A DNA stretch of 64,000 nucleotides, taken from the NCBI GenBank assembly GCA_932182025.1, contig CAKNXK010000013.1, forward strand, positions 20,274 through 84,273, in the 5' to 3' direction. Of the stretch, positions 8,777 to 16,626 are shown piece by piece; position 1 is the first letter of the stretch; every line of letters begins with the position of its first letter. The stretch comes from an uncultured Candidatus Melainabacteria bacterium. GTDB taxonomy: Bacteria > Cyanobacteriota > Vampirovibrionia > Gastranaerophilales > Gastranaerophilaceae. The notes beneath the pieces are model-generated. The model worked only from the letters and a program-made list of their open reading frames with translations, had not been told where the DNA came from and did not search any database. The translations under genes were made by a program, and so were the position numbers.

Positions 8777-10211
8777 ATTTTTTGCCATCCAAATCTAATT
8801 CGACTTCACCATTAACTAAATTTTTACCAATATATTTTTCCAAATCAGCTTTTGCTGAATTGAATTGGTATAAAGAATTATAATATTGAAGCATCGCATC
8901 CTGATACTGAACTTGCGCTTCTCTTAGCTCAACTGGATTTCCAACGCCGACTTTGTATCTACCGTAAGATAATTCATAGTTCTCTTTTGCCTGCTTTAAG
9001 CCCAAAAACGCTACAGGGATTGAATTTTTCTTCTCAATCATTGAATAATATGCCTGTTGAATTTCAAAATAAATATTATTCTTTGTACTTATTGCAGTTG
9101 CCTGTTCTTTAGAATACAATGCTTTCGCTTCTTTAATTTCATTATTAATAAGCATCATATTAATTGTAGGGAAATTCAAGTATCCGCCAAAATTATAACC
9201 ATAATTTGAAACAAATGTTCTACCCCCTATTTGATACTGACCTTCAGCTGTAATAGTCGGGAAATATGATTTCTTAACTAATTTTACATTCTGCCTTGCT
9301 TCTTCGACCCTAAGCTCTGCCAATTGATAATCTGGTCTGGAATCTCGTGCGATATCAATTGCCTGTGCTAAGGTTATTTCACAAGGATCATATCTCAAAT
9401 GGTCTCCCACAGCATATTTATTTGTATAAGGAAGCCCCATACTGTTATTAAGCCTTGCCATTGCAATATCTACAGCGTTTTCAGCCTGAATAAGCATTAA
9501 TTTTGCATTACTTAAATTGACTTCTGCAATCGTTACATCTACCTTTGGCGATGTTCCTGCTGTATAAAAAGCTTTTGCCTGATTATAAAACGCTTCATAA
9601 CGAGCAACCATTTCTTCGGCAACTTTTTTAGCTTCTAATGCATACTGAAAAGCATAGTAAGCCTTTTTTACTTCACAAATCACCTCATTAACAGTACCTG
9701 TCAATGATACTTTATAACCTTCTCTATCTAATTTTCTTATAGTGACCTGATTTTGTGTAACCCCAAAGTCATAGAGCATTTGGCTTGCAGAAACCTGACC
9801 CAATACAAAATAGTTGAAAATCAAATTTTCACCAAAAGCATCTGATAACTGCAATTGTTTAATTCTTGAATAGCCTGTTTGCCAACTAAATTGAGGAAAA
9901 TACGACGACCATGCCTGCTTAATACGTGCATCTGATGCAAAAACATCCTGCATAGCAGCCTGAATTCTCGGATTGTTACCTAATGCAAGACGCAAACATT
10001 CTTCCATAGAAATATCCATTACTTCTTCAACTCCGCCAACAATAAGAGTTGAACTTTCTTGTGGTTCACCTTTCGGTTCAACATCCACACTATCAGGATA
10101 TTCTTCTTTCTTAATCTCATTACCCAATTGCACATCTTTATTCCAGAACGCAGCATTAGCTGATGTTTGACACAAAGATACCATTATTAAAAATATTATA
10201 AATTTCTTCAT
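8751..10211 (-). CDS. TolC-family outer membrane efflux protein
   Basis: 486 residues. A cleavable signal peptide (MKKFIIFLIMVSLCQTSANA, likely cut before AFW) is followed by a linker and two OEP/TolC repeats of long alpha-helices with short beta segments (about 70-260 and 280-470). Family-typical stretches are ALGNNPRIQAA and SYGRYKVGVGNPVELREAQ. It forms the trimeric exit duct of the tripartite pump. It is the last gene of the operon and starts 4 bp inside the RND gene. The C-terminus is lysine-rich (KKSKKRKKNS), which is unusual after a TolC domain. Confidence 0.93.
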   Translation of the reverse strand: MKKFIIFLIMVSLCQTSANAAFWNKDVQLGNEIKKEEYPDSVDVEPKGEPQESSTLIVGGVEEVMDISMEECLRLALGNNPRIQAAMQDVFASDARIKQAWSSYFPQFSWQTGYSRIKQLQLSDAFGENLIFNYFVLGQVSASQMLYDFGVTQNQVTIRKLDREGYKVSLTGTVNEVICEVKKAYYAFQYALEAKKVAEEMVARYEAFYNQAKAFYTAGTSPKVDVTIAEVNLSNAKLMLIQAENAVDIAMARLNNSMGLPYTNKYAVGDHLRYDPCEITLAQAIDIARDSRPDYQLAELRVEEARQNVKLVKKSYFPTITAEGQYQIGGRTFVSNYGYNFGGYLNFPTINMMLINNEIKEAKALYSKEQATAISTKNNIYFEIQQAYYSMIEKKNSIPVAFLGLKQAKENYELSYGRYKVGVGNPVELREAQVQYQDAMLQYYNSLYQFNSAKADLEKYIGKNLVNGEVELDLDGKKSKKRKKNS

Positions 10212-13200
10212 TTTCTAAACCTCTGAATATAAGCCGAAGATTTTTCTTTCATTTCATTAATCATTACAAAAAACGCAGGAACTAAAATACTTCCAAGAAA
10301 AGCAACTGCCATCATGCCGCCAAATACAGAAACCCCGATTGAATTTCTACTTCCAGCACCTGCACCTTTAGCGAATACCAATGGTAATAAACCTAATATA
10401 AACGCAATATTTGTCATCATAACCGCTCTGAATCTAAGCTTAGCAGCTTGCATGGCAGCTTGAATATAATGCATTCCTTCTTTATCCATAGCGTCTTTTG
10501 CAAACTCTACAATCAAAATAGCCTGTTTTGTACTCAAACCGATTAACATTACCAAACCAACCTGCGCATACACATCAAGTGATAAGCCCCAAACATATTG
10601 GAAGAACAACGCTCCCAATAATGCAACAGGTGAAATTAGAAGTACCGCAATTGGTAAAGTCCAGCTTTCATAAAGAGCTACTAAGAATAAGTATACAAAA
10701 GTTAGCGCCATCGCCAAAATCGGTCCTATTTGACCTGATGATTGCTGCTCTTGAAGAGAAGTTCCGGACCAAGCATAGTCCATATCATTAGGTAACAATT
10801 CATCGGATAGTTTTTCCATCGCATCCATAGCAGCACCTGAACTCACCCCGCTTGCCTGCGAACCATTCAATGTAACTGCCGAATACATATTAAAACGTTT
10901 CATTGAATAAGGACCAACCATGTCTTTTGTTGTTATTACCGAACTCAACGGTACCATTTTTCCATAATTATTTTTTACATATACCTTGCTCATATCACTT
11001 AGTTTTTCACGGTAAGGAGCATCTGCCTGCATAAATACACGATAAACACGACCGTATTTATTAAAGTCATTTATATAAGTTGCACCGAATTGAGCAGCAA
11101 GGGTCGAATAAATTTCGGATATCGAAACTCCTTGAGCCAGTGCCTTATCTTCTTCTATATTAACAACAACCTGAGGTAAAGAAGCCGGTTGAAGCGGAGT
11201 AAATCCCGCAATCATAGAAGCTTCTTTTTCATTTTCAGGTGAAGGATTTGTAATTTCTCTTACAAACATTTGAGCCTGATTAAATAATTCATCAAACGAC
11301 CTATCACCTTTATCAAGCAATTGATACTCAAAGCCACCATACATACCCATACCTGTAATTGCTGGCGGTTGGGTTACATAAGCAGAAGCTTCGGGATACT
11401 TAGCCGCAATCATATTTGCTTGTTTTGTAATATTTTTAATAGAAAGTGCTTTTGATTTTCTCTTTGACCACTCATCAAGTTTTAAAATCAAAAATGCTGT
11501 ATTATCCCCATTCATACCGTTAATTTGCATAACAGAATGAACTCCCGGAATTTCAGCCATTTCTCTTGACATTTTTAAAACCAAATCAGCAGTTCTGGTT
11601 AGAGTTGCACCGTCTTGCAATTGAATCATTCCAAACAACGCACCTCTGTCTTCATCCGGCAAGAAGCCTTTTGGAGTAATCCAAAACATTGCGCCTACAA
11701 ATAGGATAATTCCTAACAATGCAGATAATGTTTTTTTAGGTTGTCTTACAAAATACTCAACAACCTCTAAATATTTAACCCTAACACCATTAAACCAATT
11801 GTCAAACTTTTGAACAAATTCAAAATCGGCTTTTTCTTCACCCTCTTTTAATATCATTGCACACAATGCAGGAGAAAGCGTTAACGCAACCAGAGTTGAT
11901 AAACCGATTGAAGTTGCAATACAAACCGCAAATTGTCTGTACATTTGCCCTGTAATACCGCTCATAAATGATACGGGCACAAATACCGCCATTAATACTA
12001 GAGAAGTTGCAACAACAGCACCAAAAACTTCTTGCATTGTAACTTCCGTCGCAGTTACTCTGTCCTTACCTTCCTGAATGTGCCTTTGAGTGTTTTCAAG
12101 TACTACAATTGCATCATCTACTACCAGCCCGACGGCGAGAACCAGTGCAAACAGGATTAACAGGTTAATAGAAAATCCCATCAATGCCATAAATATAAAT
12201 ACACCAATCAATGAAACAGGAATTGCAAAGAATGGAATTAAAGCCGCCCTTGCTGTTCCTAAGAACAAATAAGTAACCGCACTAACCAAAATAATCGCTA
12301 AGATAATAGCACTGATTACCTCTTTAATAGATTCTCTTACGAACTCGGTTGTATCATACTGTATTTCGTATTTTATATCACTAGGAAACTTCTTGCTCAT
12401 TACTTCCATTTTCTTTTTAACACGGTTTACCAAATCAATGGTATTCGCATCAGGAAGCTGTGCAACCGCGATAATCGCAACACTGCTTTCACCTACTCTA
12501 ACGGTTGAAGCATAGTTTTCTGCTCCGAGTTCAACTCTTGCAACATCTTTTAGTCTTACTTTAGAACCCAAAACATCAGATTTTACAATAATGTTTTCAA
12601 ACTCTTCAACATCTTTTAAACGACCTTTCGTTCTCAAAGTAAATTTCATCATCTGAGGAGTTTCAAAAGGTTCTACACCAATACTTCCCGCCGGAGCTTG
12701 AGTATTTTGTGCATTAATCGCAGCTGCAATCTCAGAAGATGAAACTCCCAAACTTGCCATTTTATCAGGCTTAAGCCATATTCTCATTGAATAATCACCC
12801 GCGCCGAATATCTGAACACGACCACAGCCTTTTGTACGAGCGAGTTCATCTTTAACATATAAAGTTGCGTAGTTTGCTAAGAACAATGAGTCATAAGTAC
12901 CGTTAGGTGAAGTTAATGCCATATATAAAACACCTGCACCACCTGTACTCTTTTGTACCGTCAAACCGTATCGCTTAACCTCTTCCGGCAGACGAGGCTG
13001 CACCAATTGGAGTCGGTTTTGGACGTTTACCAGAGCCATATCAGGATCAGCACCAACATTGAAGTATATGGTCAATTCATAAGAACCGTTTTTTGATTCA
13101 GATTCCATATAAAGCATGTCTTCAATACCGTTCAACTGCAACTCAACAGGAGCCGCAATTGTCGACTGAATTACATCAGAACTCGCACCTGAATATGTAG

Positions 13201-13342
13201 CAGTTACAATAACCTGCGGTGGTGTAATTGATGGATATTCCTCTAACGGTAATGTTGTTAGAGAAATTAACCCTGCTAATATAATCGCAATAGATATTAC
13301 TATCGCAAATTTTGGTCGTTTTATAAATAAATTACCTGCCAT
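10208..13342 (-). CDS. RND multidrug efflux pump inner-membrane subunit (HAE1/AcrB type)
   Basis: 1044 residues, the standard AcrB length, with the usual 12 membrane segments and two large periplasmic loops. The N-terminus FIKRPKFAIVISIAIILAG is typical of HAE1 pumps. The proton-relay Asp pair is in AVGLVVDDAIVVLENTQ (TM4). The second-half motif GLSTKQAILIVEFAKD is also present. It exports hydrophobic compounds by proton antiport in complex with the adaptor and TolC genes of the same operon. The drug specificity cannot be read from the sequence. It is preceded by a 64-bp gap that contains a palindromic repeat. Confidence 0.96.
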   Translation of the reverse strand: MAGNLFIKRPKFAIVISIAIILAGLISLTTLPLEEYPSITPPQVIVTATYSGASSDVIQSTIAAPVELQLNGIEDMLYMESESKNGSYELTIYFNVGADPDMALVNVQNRLQLVQPRLPEEVKRYGLTVQKSTGGAGVLYMALTSPNGTYDSLFLANYATLYVKDELARTKGCGRVQIFGAGDYSMRIWLKPDKMASLGVSSSEIAAAINAQNTQAPAGSIGVEPFETPQMMKFTLRTKGRLKDVEEFENIIVKSDVLGSKVRLKDVARVELGAENYASTVRVGESSVAIIAVAQLPDANTIDLVNRVKKKMEVMSKKFPSDIKYEIQYDTTEFVRESIKEVISAIILAIILVSAVTYLFLGTARAALIPFFAIPVSLIGVFIFMALMGFSINLLILFALVLAVGLVVDDAIVVLENTQRHIQEGKDRVTATEVTMQEVFGAVVATSLVLMAVFVPVSFMSGITGQMYRQFAVCIATSIGLSTLVALTLSPALCAMILKEGEEKADFEFVQKFDNWFNGVRVKYLEVVEYFVRQPKKTLSALLGIILFVGAMFWITPKGFLPDEDRGALFGMIQLQDGATLTRTADLVLKMSREMAEIPGVHSVMQINGMNGDNTAFLILKLDEWSKRKSKALSIKNITKQANMIAAKYPEASAYVTQPPAITGMGMYGGFEYQLLDKGDRSFDELFNQAQMFVREITNPSPENEKEASMIAGFTPLQPASLPQVVVNIEEDKALAQGVSISEIYSTLAAQFGATYINDFNKYGRVYRVFMQADAPYREKLSDMSKVYVKNNYGKMVPLSSVITTKDMVGPYSMKRFNMYSAVTLNGSQASGVSSGAAMDAMEKLSDELLPNDMDYAWSGTSLQEQQSSGQIGPILAMALTFVYLFLVALYESWTLPIAVLLISPVALLGALFFQYVWGLSLDVYAQVGLVMLIGLSTKQAILIVEFAKDAMDKEGMHYIQAAMQAAKLRFRAVMMTNIAFILGLLPLVFAKGAGAGSRNSIGVSVFGGMMAVAFLGSILVPAFFVMINEMKEKSSAYIQRFRK

Positions 13343-13360
13343 TATTTTTTCCTTTTGGTA

Positions 13361-13400
13361 TCACCCCATCCCAACCTTCCCCGTCCAGGGAAGAGGACTC
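13361..13400 (+). repeat. Palindromic TCACCCC element, copy A (efflux intercistronic gap)
   Basis: Begins TCACCCC and contains a CTTCCC-CGTCCA-GGGAAG hairpin. It aligns without gaps over about 32 nt to two copies inside cca (35409 and 35901). It lies between the adaptor and RND genes of the efflux operon, on the strand opposite to transcription as written. Confidence 0.75.
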
Positions 13401-13406
13401 GTTTGC

Positions 13407-14591
13407 TTATTTTTTCCCTAGTATTTTTTCAAATATATTCTGTTTCTTTTGTGGTTTAGTTTCCTGTGGAAGCACATCTACAATTCTTATAGGTTTACCT
13501 GGAATAACTTTTTGCATGCCTGAGGTTATAACTTTATCCCCTTTATTTAACCCCTCTGAAACTATCCACATATTATCTTCTGTTTGTCCCATTGTTTTTA
13601 AATAAACCATTTTTGGAAGATTCTTTTCATCCAAAACATACACATACAAGCCTTCCTGGTTTTCTAATGTAGCACTCTGAGGAACAACGGGTAAATCATC
13701 CTTAGATTTTGAATAAATAATTACACGTCCGAAATCACCTTGAAGTAATTCATCATTTGGATTTGGGAAAGTTGCTCTCATAGTAATTGTACCTGTTGTC
13801 TCATCAACTTTATTATCGTAAAAGTCCTGAATCCCTTTATGTTCATATTTTTTTCCTGTACTAAAGAAAAATTCAACATCACGCTCTGCTTTTGCACCAT
13901 CAATTCTAACAAGTTCAGAATAGTCTTTAGAATTAATATTAAAAACAACATACATCGGATCTGAACTGTTAATTGTAGTCAAAGCTCCAATTGTAGAATT
14001 TACGAAGTTACCAACAGTAACCGCAATAATCCCGACTCTTCCGTCAACAGGTGATTTAACCTTCGTATAACCCAAATTTCTTTGAGCATCCCTGTAAGCA
14101 CTCTCTGCACTGTCCATTTGAGCAGAATACGCATCATATTGAGCTAACGCGTTATCATATTCTGCACGAGCAACATAATCCTGTTTAACAAGTTCTTCAT
14201 AACGTACTAACTGCTTTTGGTAATAATTTGACATTGAACGGGCATTATCCATATCGGCTTTTGCCTTTGTTGCCGCATATTGATATTGTTCAGGTTCAAT
14301 TTCAAACAAAACCTGACCCGCACGCACATAATCACCTTCTTTAAAATAACTCTTAGTCAAATACCCGCTTATACGTGCAAGAACATCAACTCTGTATTTA
14401 GCCATAACACGAGCATTTGCGCCAAACTGACGTGTAACATTACGTGTTCCGACTTCCGCTACCGTAACGGACGGAGTCATCATGCCTGCCCTTGCTTTAG
14501 CTGATTTTATTTTATCCATATTCGACAGAAACATTCTGCCAAAAATAAGTGCTAATACTACAGCAACAATAATAATTATATTTTTTCTCAT
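13407..14591 (-). CDS. RND efflux periplasmic adaptor (membrane fusion protein, AcrA/MexA type)
   Basis: 394 residues from the ATG at 14591, chosen because GGAGAGGG sits directly upstream; a longer reading frame begins 16 codons earlier at 14639 but has no such site. An N-terminal uncleaved anchor (IIIIVAVVLALIFG) is followed by the lipoyl/barrel-sandwich halves (VLARISGYLTKSYFKEGDYV; SPVDGRVGIIAVTVGNFV) flanking an alpha-helical hairpin (about 100-175), then the beta-barrel and membrane-proximal domains. It joins the RND pump to TolC. It is the first gene of the efflux operon, behind a strong promoter and palindrome. Confidence 0.93.
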   Translation of the reverse strand: MRKNIIIIVAVVLALIFGRMFLSNMDKIKSAKARAGMMTPSVTVAEVGTRNVTRQFGANARVMAKYRVDVLARISGYLTKSYFKEGDYVRAGQVLFEIEPEQYQYAATKAKADMDNARSMSNYYQKQLVRYEELVKQDYVARAEYDNALAQYDAYSAQMDSAESAYRDAQRNLGYTKVKSPVDGRVGIIAVTVGNFVNSTIGALTTINSSDPMYVVFNINSKDYSELVRIDGAKAERDVEFFFSTGKKYEHKGIQDFYDNKVDETTGTITMRATFPNPNDELLQGDFGRVIIYSKSKDDLPVVPQSATLENQEGLYVYVLDEKNLPKMVYLKTMGQTEDNMWIVSEGLNKGDKVITSGMQKVIPGKPIRIVDVLPQETKPQKKQNIFEKILGKK

Positions 14592-14619
14592 TCCCTCTCC
14601 AATGTGAATTTCATGAAAT

Positions 14620-14641
14620 ATGTGTTGCAAATACAACACAT
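14620..14641. promoter_or_regulatory. Putative operator of the efflux operon
   Basis: A perfect 8-bp inverted repeat ATGTGTTG-6 nt-CAACACAT that starts 2 bp downstream of the -10 element, so it covers the expected transcription start. This is the usual position and size for a TetR- or MarR-type repressor site. No regulator gene is adjacent. Confidence 0.7.
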
Positions 14642-14643
14642 TA

Positions 14644-14672
14644 ATACTATCATTTCAGCAAAAAAATTTCAA
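14644..14672 (-). promoter_or_regulatory. Promoter of the RND efflux operon
   Basis: On the minus strand: TTGAAA (14672-14667), 17-bp spacer, TAGTAT (14649-14644). The expected start is near 14637, giving a ~46-nt leader with a GGAGAGG ribosome binding site before the adaptor gene. Confidence 0.7.
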
Positions 14673-14704
14673 GTACCTTATAAGATTATAATAAAGAAAA
14701 TAAA

Positions 14705-14923
14705 CTAACCTGCTATAGCTCTCTTGGTTAATGTTGCAGGATCAGCAATTGCTGTAGTATAAATCTCATAATCATTATTCGGAGCAAAATATCGTCGCAG
14801 CGCACTGCGGTTTGTCACTTTTTCAAAACATGCAAACGAATCCACATTATCCTTAATATAACCAGCGAAAATACGCTGTTTGAGGGACAAATCATAGTCC
14901 TTCAAATTCTTGACGATATACAT
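14705..14923 (-). CDS. Small hypothetical protein
   Basis: 72 residues, no family recognised. It reads as a plausible soluble protein with charged helices (KNLKDYDLSLKQRIFAGY) and no membrane segment. A TATAAT sits 8 nt before the ATG with a weak TAGG between them. It lies upstream of and in the same direction as the efflux operon, but the strong promoter at 14644-14672 is between them. A regulator role is conceivable by position only; I see no DNA-binding motif. Confidence 0.45.
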   Translation of the reverse strand: MYIVKNLKDYDLSLKQRIFAGYIKDNVDSFACFEKVTNRSALRRYFAPNNDYEIYTTAIADPATLTKRAIAG

Positions 14924-14943
14924 ATACCTATATTATATAACCT

Positions 14944-15270
14944 TTGAATACTGATTTGAATAGCAAAAACACAAATCTTTACAATAAAGCAAATATTTTC
15001 AAAAAACATTCTTTATATAATAATTCAATAGGGCAAAAGACAGAGCAGGCAGGGAAGAATTATGAGCAAAAAGAACTAATCCAAAACGTACTCTATACAA
15101 ATATTGTTACATACCCTGCAGTGAGACTAGAAGAATGTCGATTAAGACTCTGCATAATGAAAGATTTAACTTATGAGCAGATTGACAAAGCAATTGAAAT
15201 ACTAAAAAAATGGGCTGAGATAATTCTCAACCCATTTTTTATTAAAACAAATAAATGTCAAACTATTTGA
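14944..15270 (+). CDS. Doubtful hypothetical reading frame
   Basis: 108 codons from a TTG start. The C-terminal part (MKDLTYEQIDKAIEILKKW) looks like a real amphipathic helix, but the frame runs through the terminator hairpin at 15205-15240 and there is no ribosome binding site at the start. If translated, a shorter product starting at the internal ATG near 15159 is possible. I keep it only because the frame is open and lies outside other genes. Confidence 0.3.
   Translation: MNTDLNSKNTNLYNKANIFKKHSLYNNSIGQKTEQAGKNYEQKELIQNVLYTNIVTYPAVRLEECRLRLCIMKDLTYEQIDKAIEILKKWAEIILNPFFIKTNKCQTI
15205..15240. terminator. Terminator downstream of rplL
   Basis: Stem AAAAAATGGGCTGAGA / TCTCAACCCATTTTTT with one mismatch and a TAAT loop. 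On the minus strand it follows the rplL stop by about 23 bp and ends in a T tract, so the rplJ-rplL unit ends here and does not continue into rpoBC. Confidence 0.85.
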
Positions 15271-15637
15271 TTTCAACAGTTGCGCCAGCAGCTTCAAGTT
15301 GTTTTTTGATAGCTTCAGCGTCTTCTTTTTTAACGCCTTCTTTAACTGCTTTTGGAGCACCATCAACTAGATCCTTAGCTTCTTTTAAGCCTAAGCCAGT
15401 GATAGCTCTTACTTCTTTAAGAACTGCGATTTTCTTATCAGCAGGAACTGATGCTAAGATAACGTTAACTTCAGAAGCTTCTTCAGCAGCAGCTTCAGCT
15501 GGAGCAGCAGCTACAGCAGCAACAGCTACAGGAGCAGCAGCAGAAACGCCGAATTTTTCTTCCATAGCTTTTACTAATTCAGCAGCTTCTAATAAAGTTA
15601 ATTTTTCAATTGATTCTAAAATTGCTTCTACACTCAT
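15263..15637 (-). CDS. rplL: 50S ribosomal protein L7/L12
   Basis: 124 residues, the normal L7/L12 length. The N-terminal dimerisation helix pair (SVEAILESIEKLTLLEAAEL) is joined by an Ala/Val-rich hinge (about 33-55) to the C-terminal domain that binds translation factors, with KIAVLKEVRAITGLGLKEAK and DLVDGAPKAVKEG. It forms the ribosomal stalk with L10. An AAGGAG ribosome binding site is present. It is 99 bp downstream of rplJ on the same strand and followed by a terminator; rpoB is not next to it here. Confidence 0.98.
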   Translation of the reverse strand: MSVEAILESIEKLTLLEAAELVKAMEEKFGVSAAAPVAVAAVAAAPAEAAAEEASEVNVILASVPADKKIAVLKEVRAITGLGLKEAKDLVDGAPKAVKEGVKKEDAEAIKKQLEAAGATVEIK

Positions 15638-15736
15638 GATTTTCTCCTTTTTATTAATTTGTTGTAGTATTACTTTTTGATTTCTTACGAGTAACTTCTG
15701 ACTTGTAGTCTAACCTACCAGCCAAATATATTTACC

Positions 15737-16258
15737 CTATGCAGACTTTTGGTCTCTAACAGCTGCAACTGCTCTAGTAAGAGAAGCCATAACAGCACTG
15801 ATAGATCCAGCGATACCTGTAGCAGGTGAATTTACGCAGCCAAGCATTTTTGCGTAGATTTCCTCTTTTGAAGGAAGAGTTGCAAGAGCTTTTGCTTCTG
15901 CAGCTGTCATTAATCGACCGTCCATAGCAGCAGCGATAATTTCGCCTTTCTTGGTATCTTTAATAAATTTAGATAAAGCTTTAGCAGGTGCTACTTGATC
16001 ACCGAAACCGAACGCAATAGCGATTGGTCCTTTGAAAGTTTCAGCCAATACTTCATAAGGGGTGTCCTTAACAGCAAGTTTTGCAAGAGTATTTTTTGTA
16101 ACCATATAATCGCCGTCTTCTTTTTGAAGTGCTCTTCTTAGGTTAGTAATCTCTTCTACTGAATATCCTTTGTATTCGGTAACAATTGCAACTTGTGCTT
16201 TATCAACCTTCTCTTTAATAAGAGAAACTTTGTCTTGTTTAAAAGCTTTTGTTGACAT
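15737..16258 (-). CDS. rplJ: 50S ribosomal protein L10
   Basis: 173 residues from the ATG at 16258 (MSTKAFKQDKVSLIKEKV), chosen because AAAGGAG lies 6 nt upstream; the longer frame from 16312 adds 18 codons that lie in the regulatory leader. Typical L10 features: TEYKGYSVEEITNLRRAL and DYMVTKNTLAKLAV in the rRNA-binding domain, and a C-terminal helix that carries L7/L12 dimers. L10 with L7/L12 normally represses its own mRNA through the leader found here at 16259-16567. Confidence 0.96.
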   Translation of the reverse strand: MSTKAFKQDKVSLIKEKVDKAQVAIVTEYKGYSVEEITNLRRALQKEDGDYMVTKNTLAKLAVKDTPYEVLAETFKGPIAIAFGFGDQVAPAKALSKFIKDTKKGEIIAAAMDGRLMTAAEAKALATLPSKEEIYAKMLGCVNSPATGIAGSISAVMASLTRAVAAVRDQKSA

Positions 16259-16567
16259 TTTTTGCTCCTTTGTTTTTTTTAACATTCTTCCAAAATCATC
16301 GTATTCTGCCACCGAATTTTGTTAATTAAACCTACTAGCCTATTAAAATCCTACTGGACAAAATTCTGATTTTTTCAAAGTGCTTTGTATTTTTCTCGAC
16401 CTGAAAATCTTATACATACTAAAAAGATTTTGCAATCTTCTCTAATCACAAAATCTACACAATATAAGCTATTTATATTTTAAGGCACAACCTGCACCCT
16501 GTGTGTAATCTCGGCTAGCTCTATCGAATTAAATCCTAACATTAAGGATACTAACTGTCTGCGATTA
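16259..16567 (-). ncRNA. L10-leader (ribosomal protein autoregulatory mRNA leader)
   Basis: The ~300 nt between the rplJ promoter and start codon. On the minus strand the sequence GCAGACAGTTAG is followed, after a small ATCCT/AGGAT hairpin, by CTAGCCGAGATTA. This is the AGACAG ... CCGAG arrangement of the L10-leader kink-turn region that binds L10(L12)4. Downstream is a GCAC/GTGC-type hairpin and a weak AAGATT-GCAA-AATCTT stem followed by T's near 16421-16440, which could act in attenuation. The match is from memory of the consensus, not from a covariance search. Confidence 0.72.
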
Positions 16568-16573
16568 GGTCTT

Positions 16574-16602
16574 CATCGTAACAAAAGCAAATTTTTGTGT
16601 CA
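16574..16602 (-). promoter_or_regulatory. Promoter of the rplJ-rplL operon
   Basis: Minus strand: consensus TTGACA (16602-16597), 17-bp spacer, TACGAT (16579-16574). The start would be near 16567. It is among the best -35 matches in the window, fitting a ribosomal protein operon. Confidence 0.8.
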
Positions 16603-16626
16603 AGTAGTTAAGCTTAATTTGTTAAG

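Noticed and set aside
14944..15270. Confident call of the 108-codon frame as a gene
   Set aside because: TTG start without ribosome binding site, and the frame crosses a good terminator; kept only as a low-confidence feature.
15255..15680. 141-codon plus-strand frame opposite rplL
   Set aside because: It is an antisense shadow of the Ala-rich rplL coding sequence.
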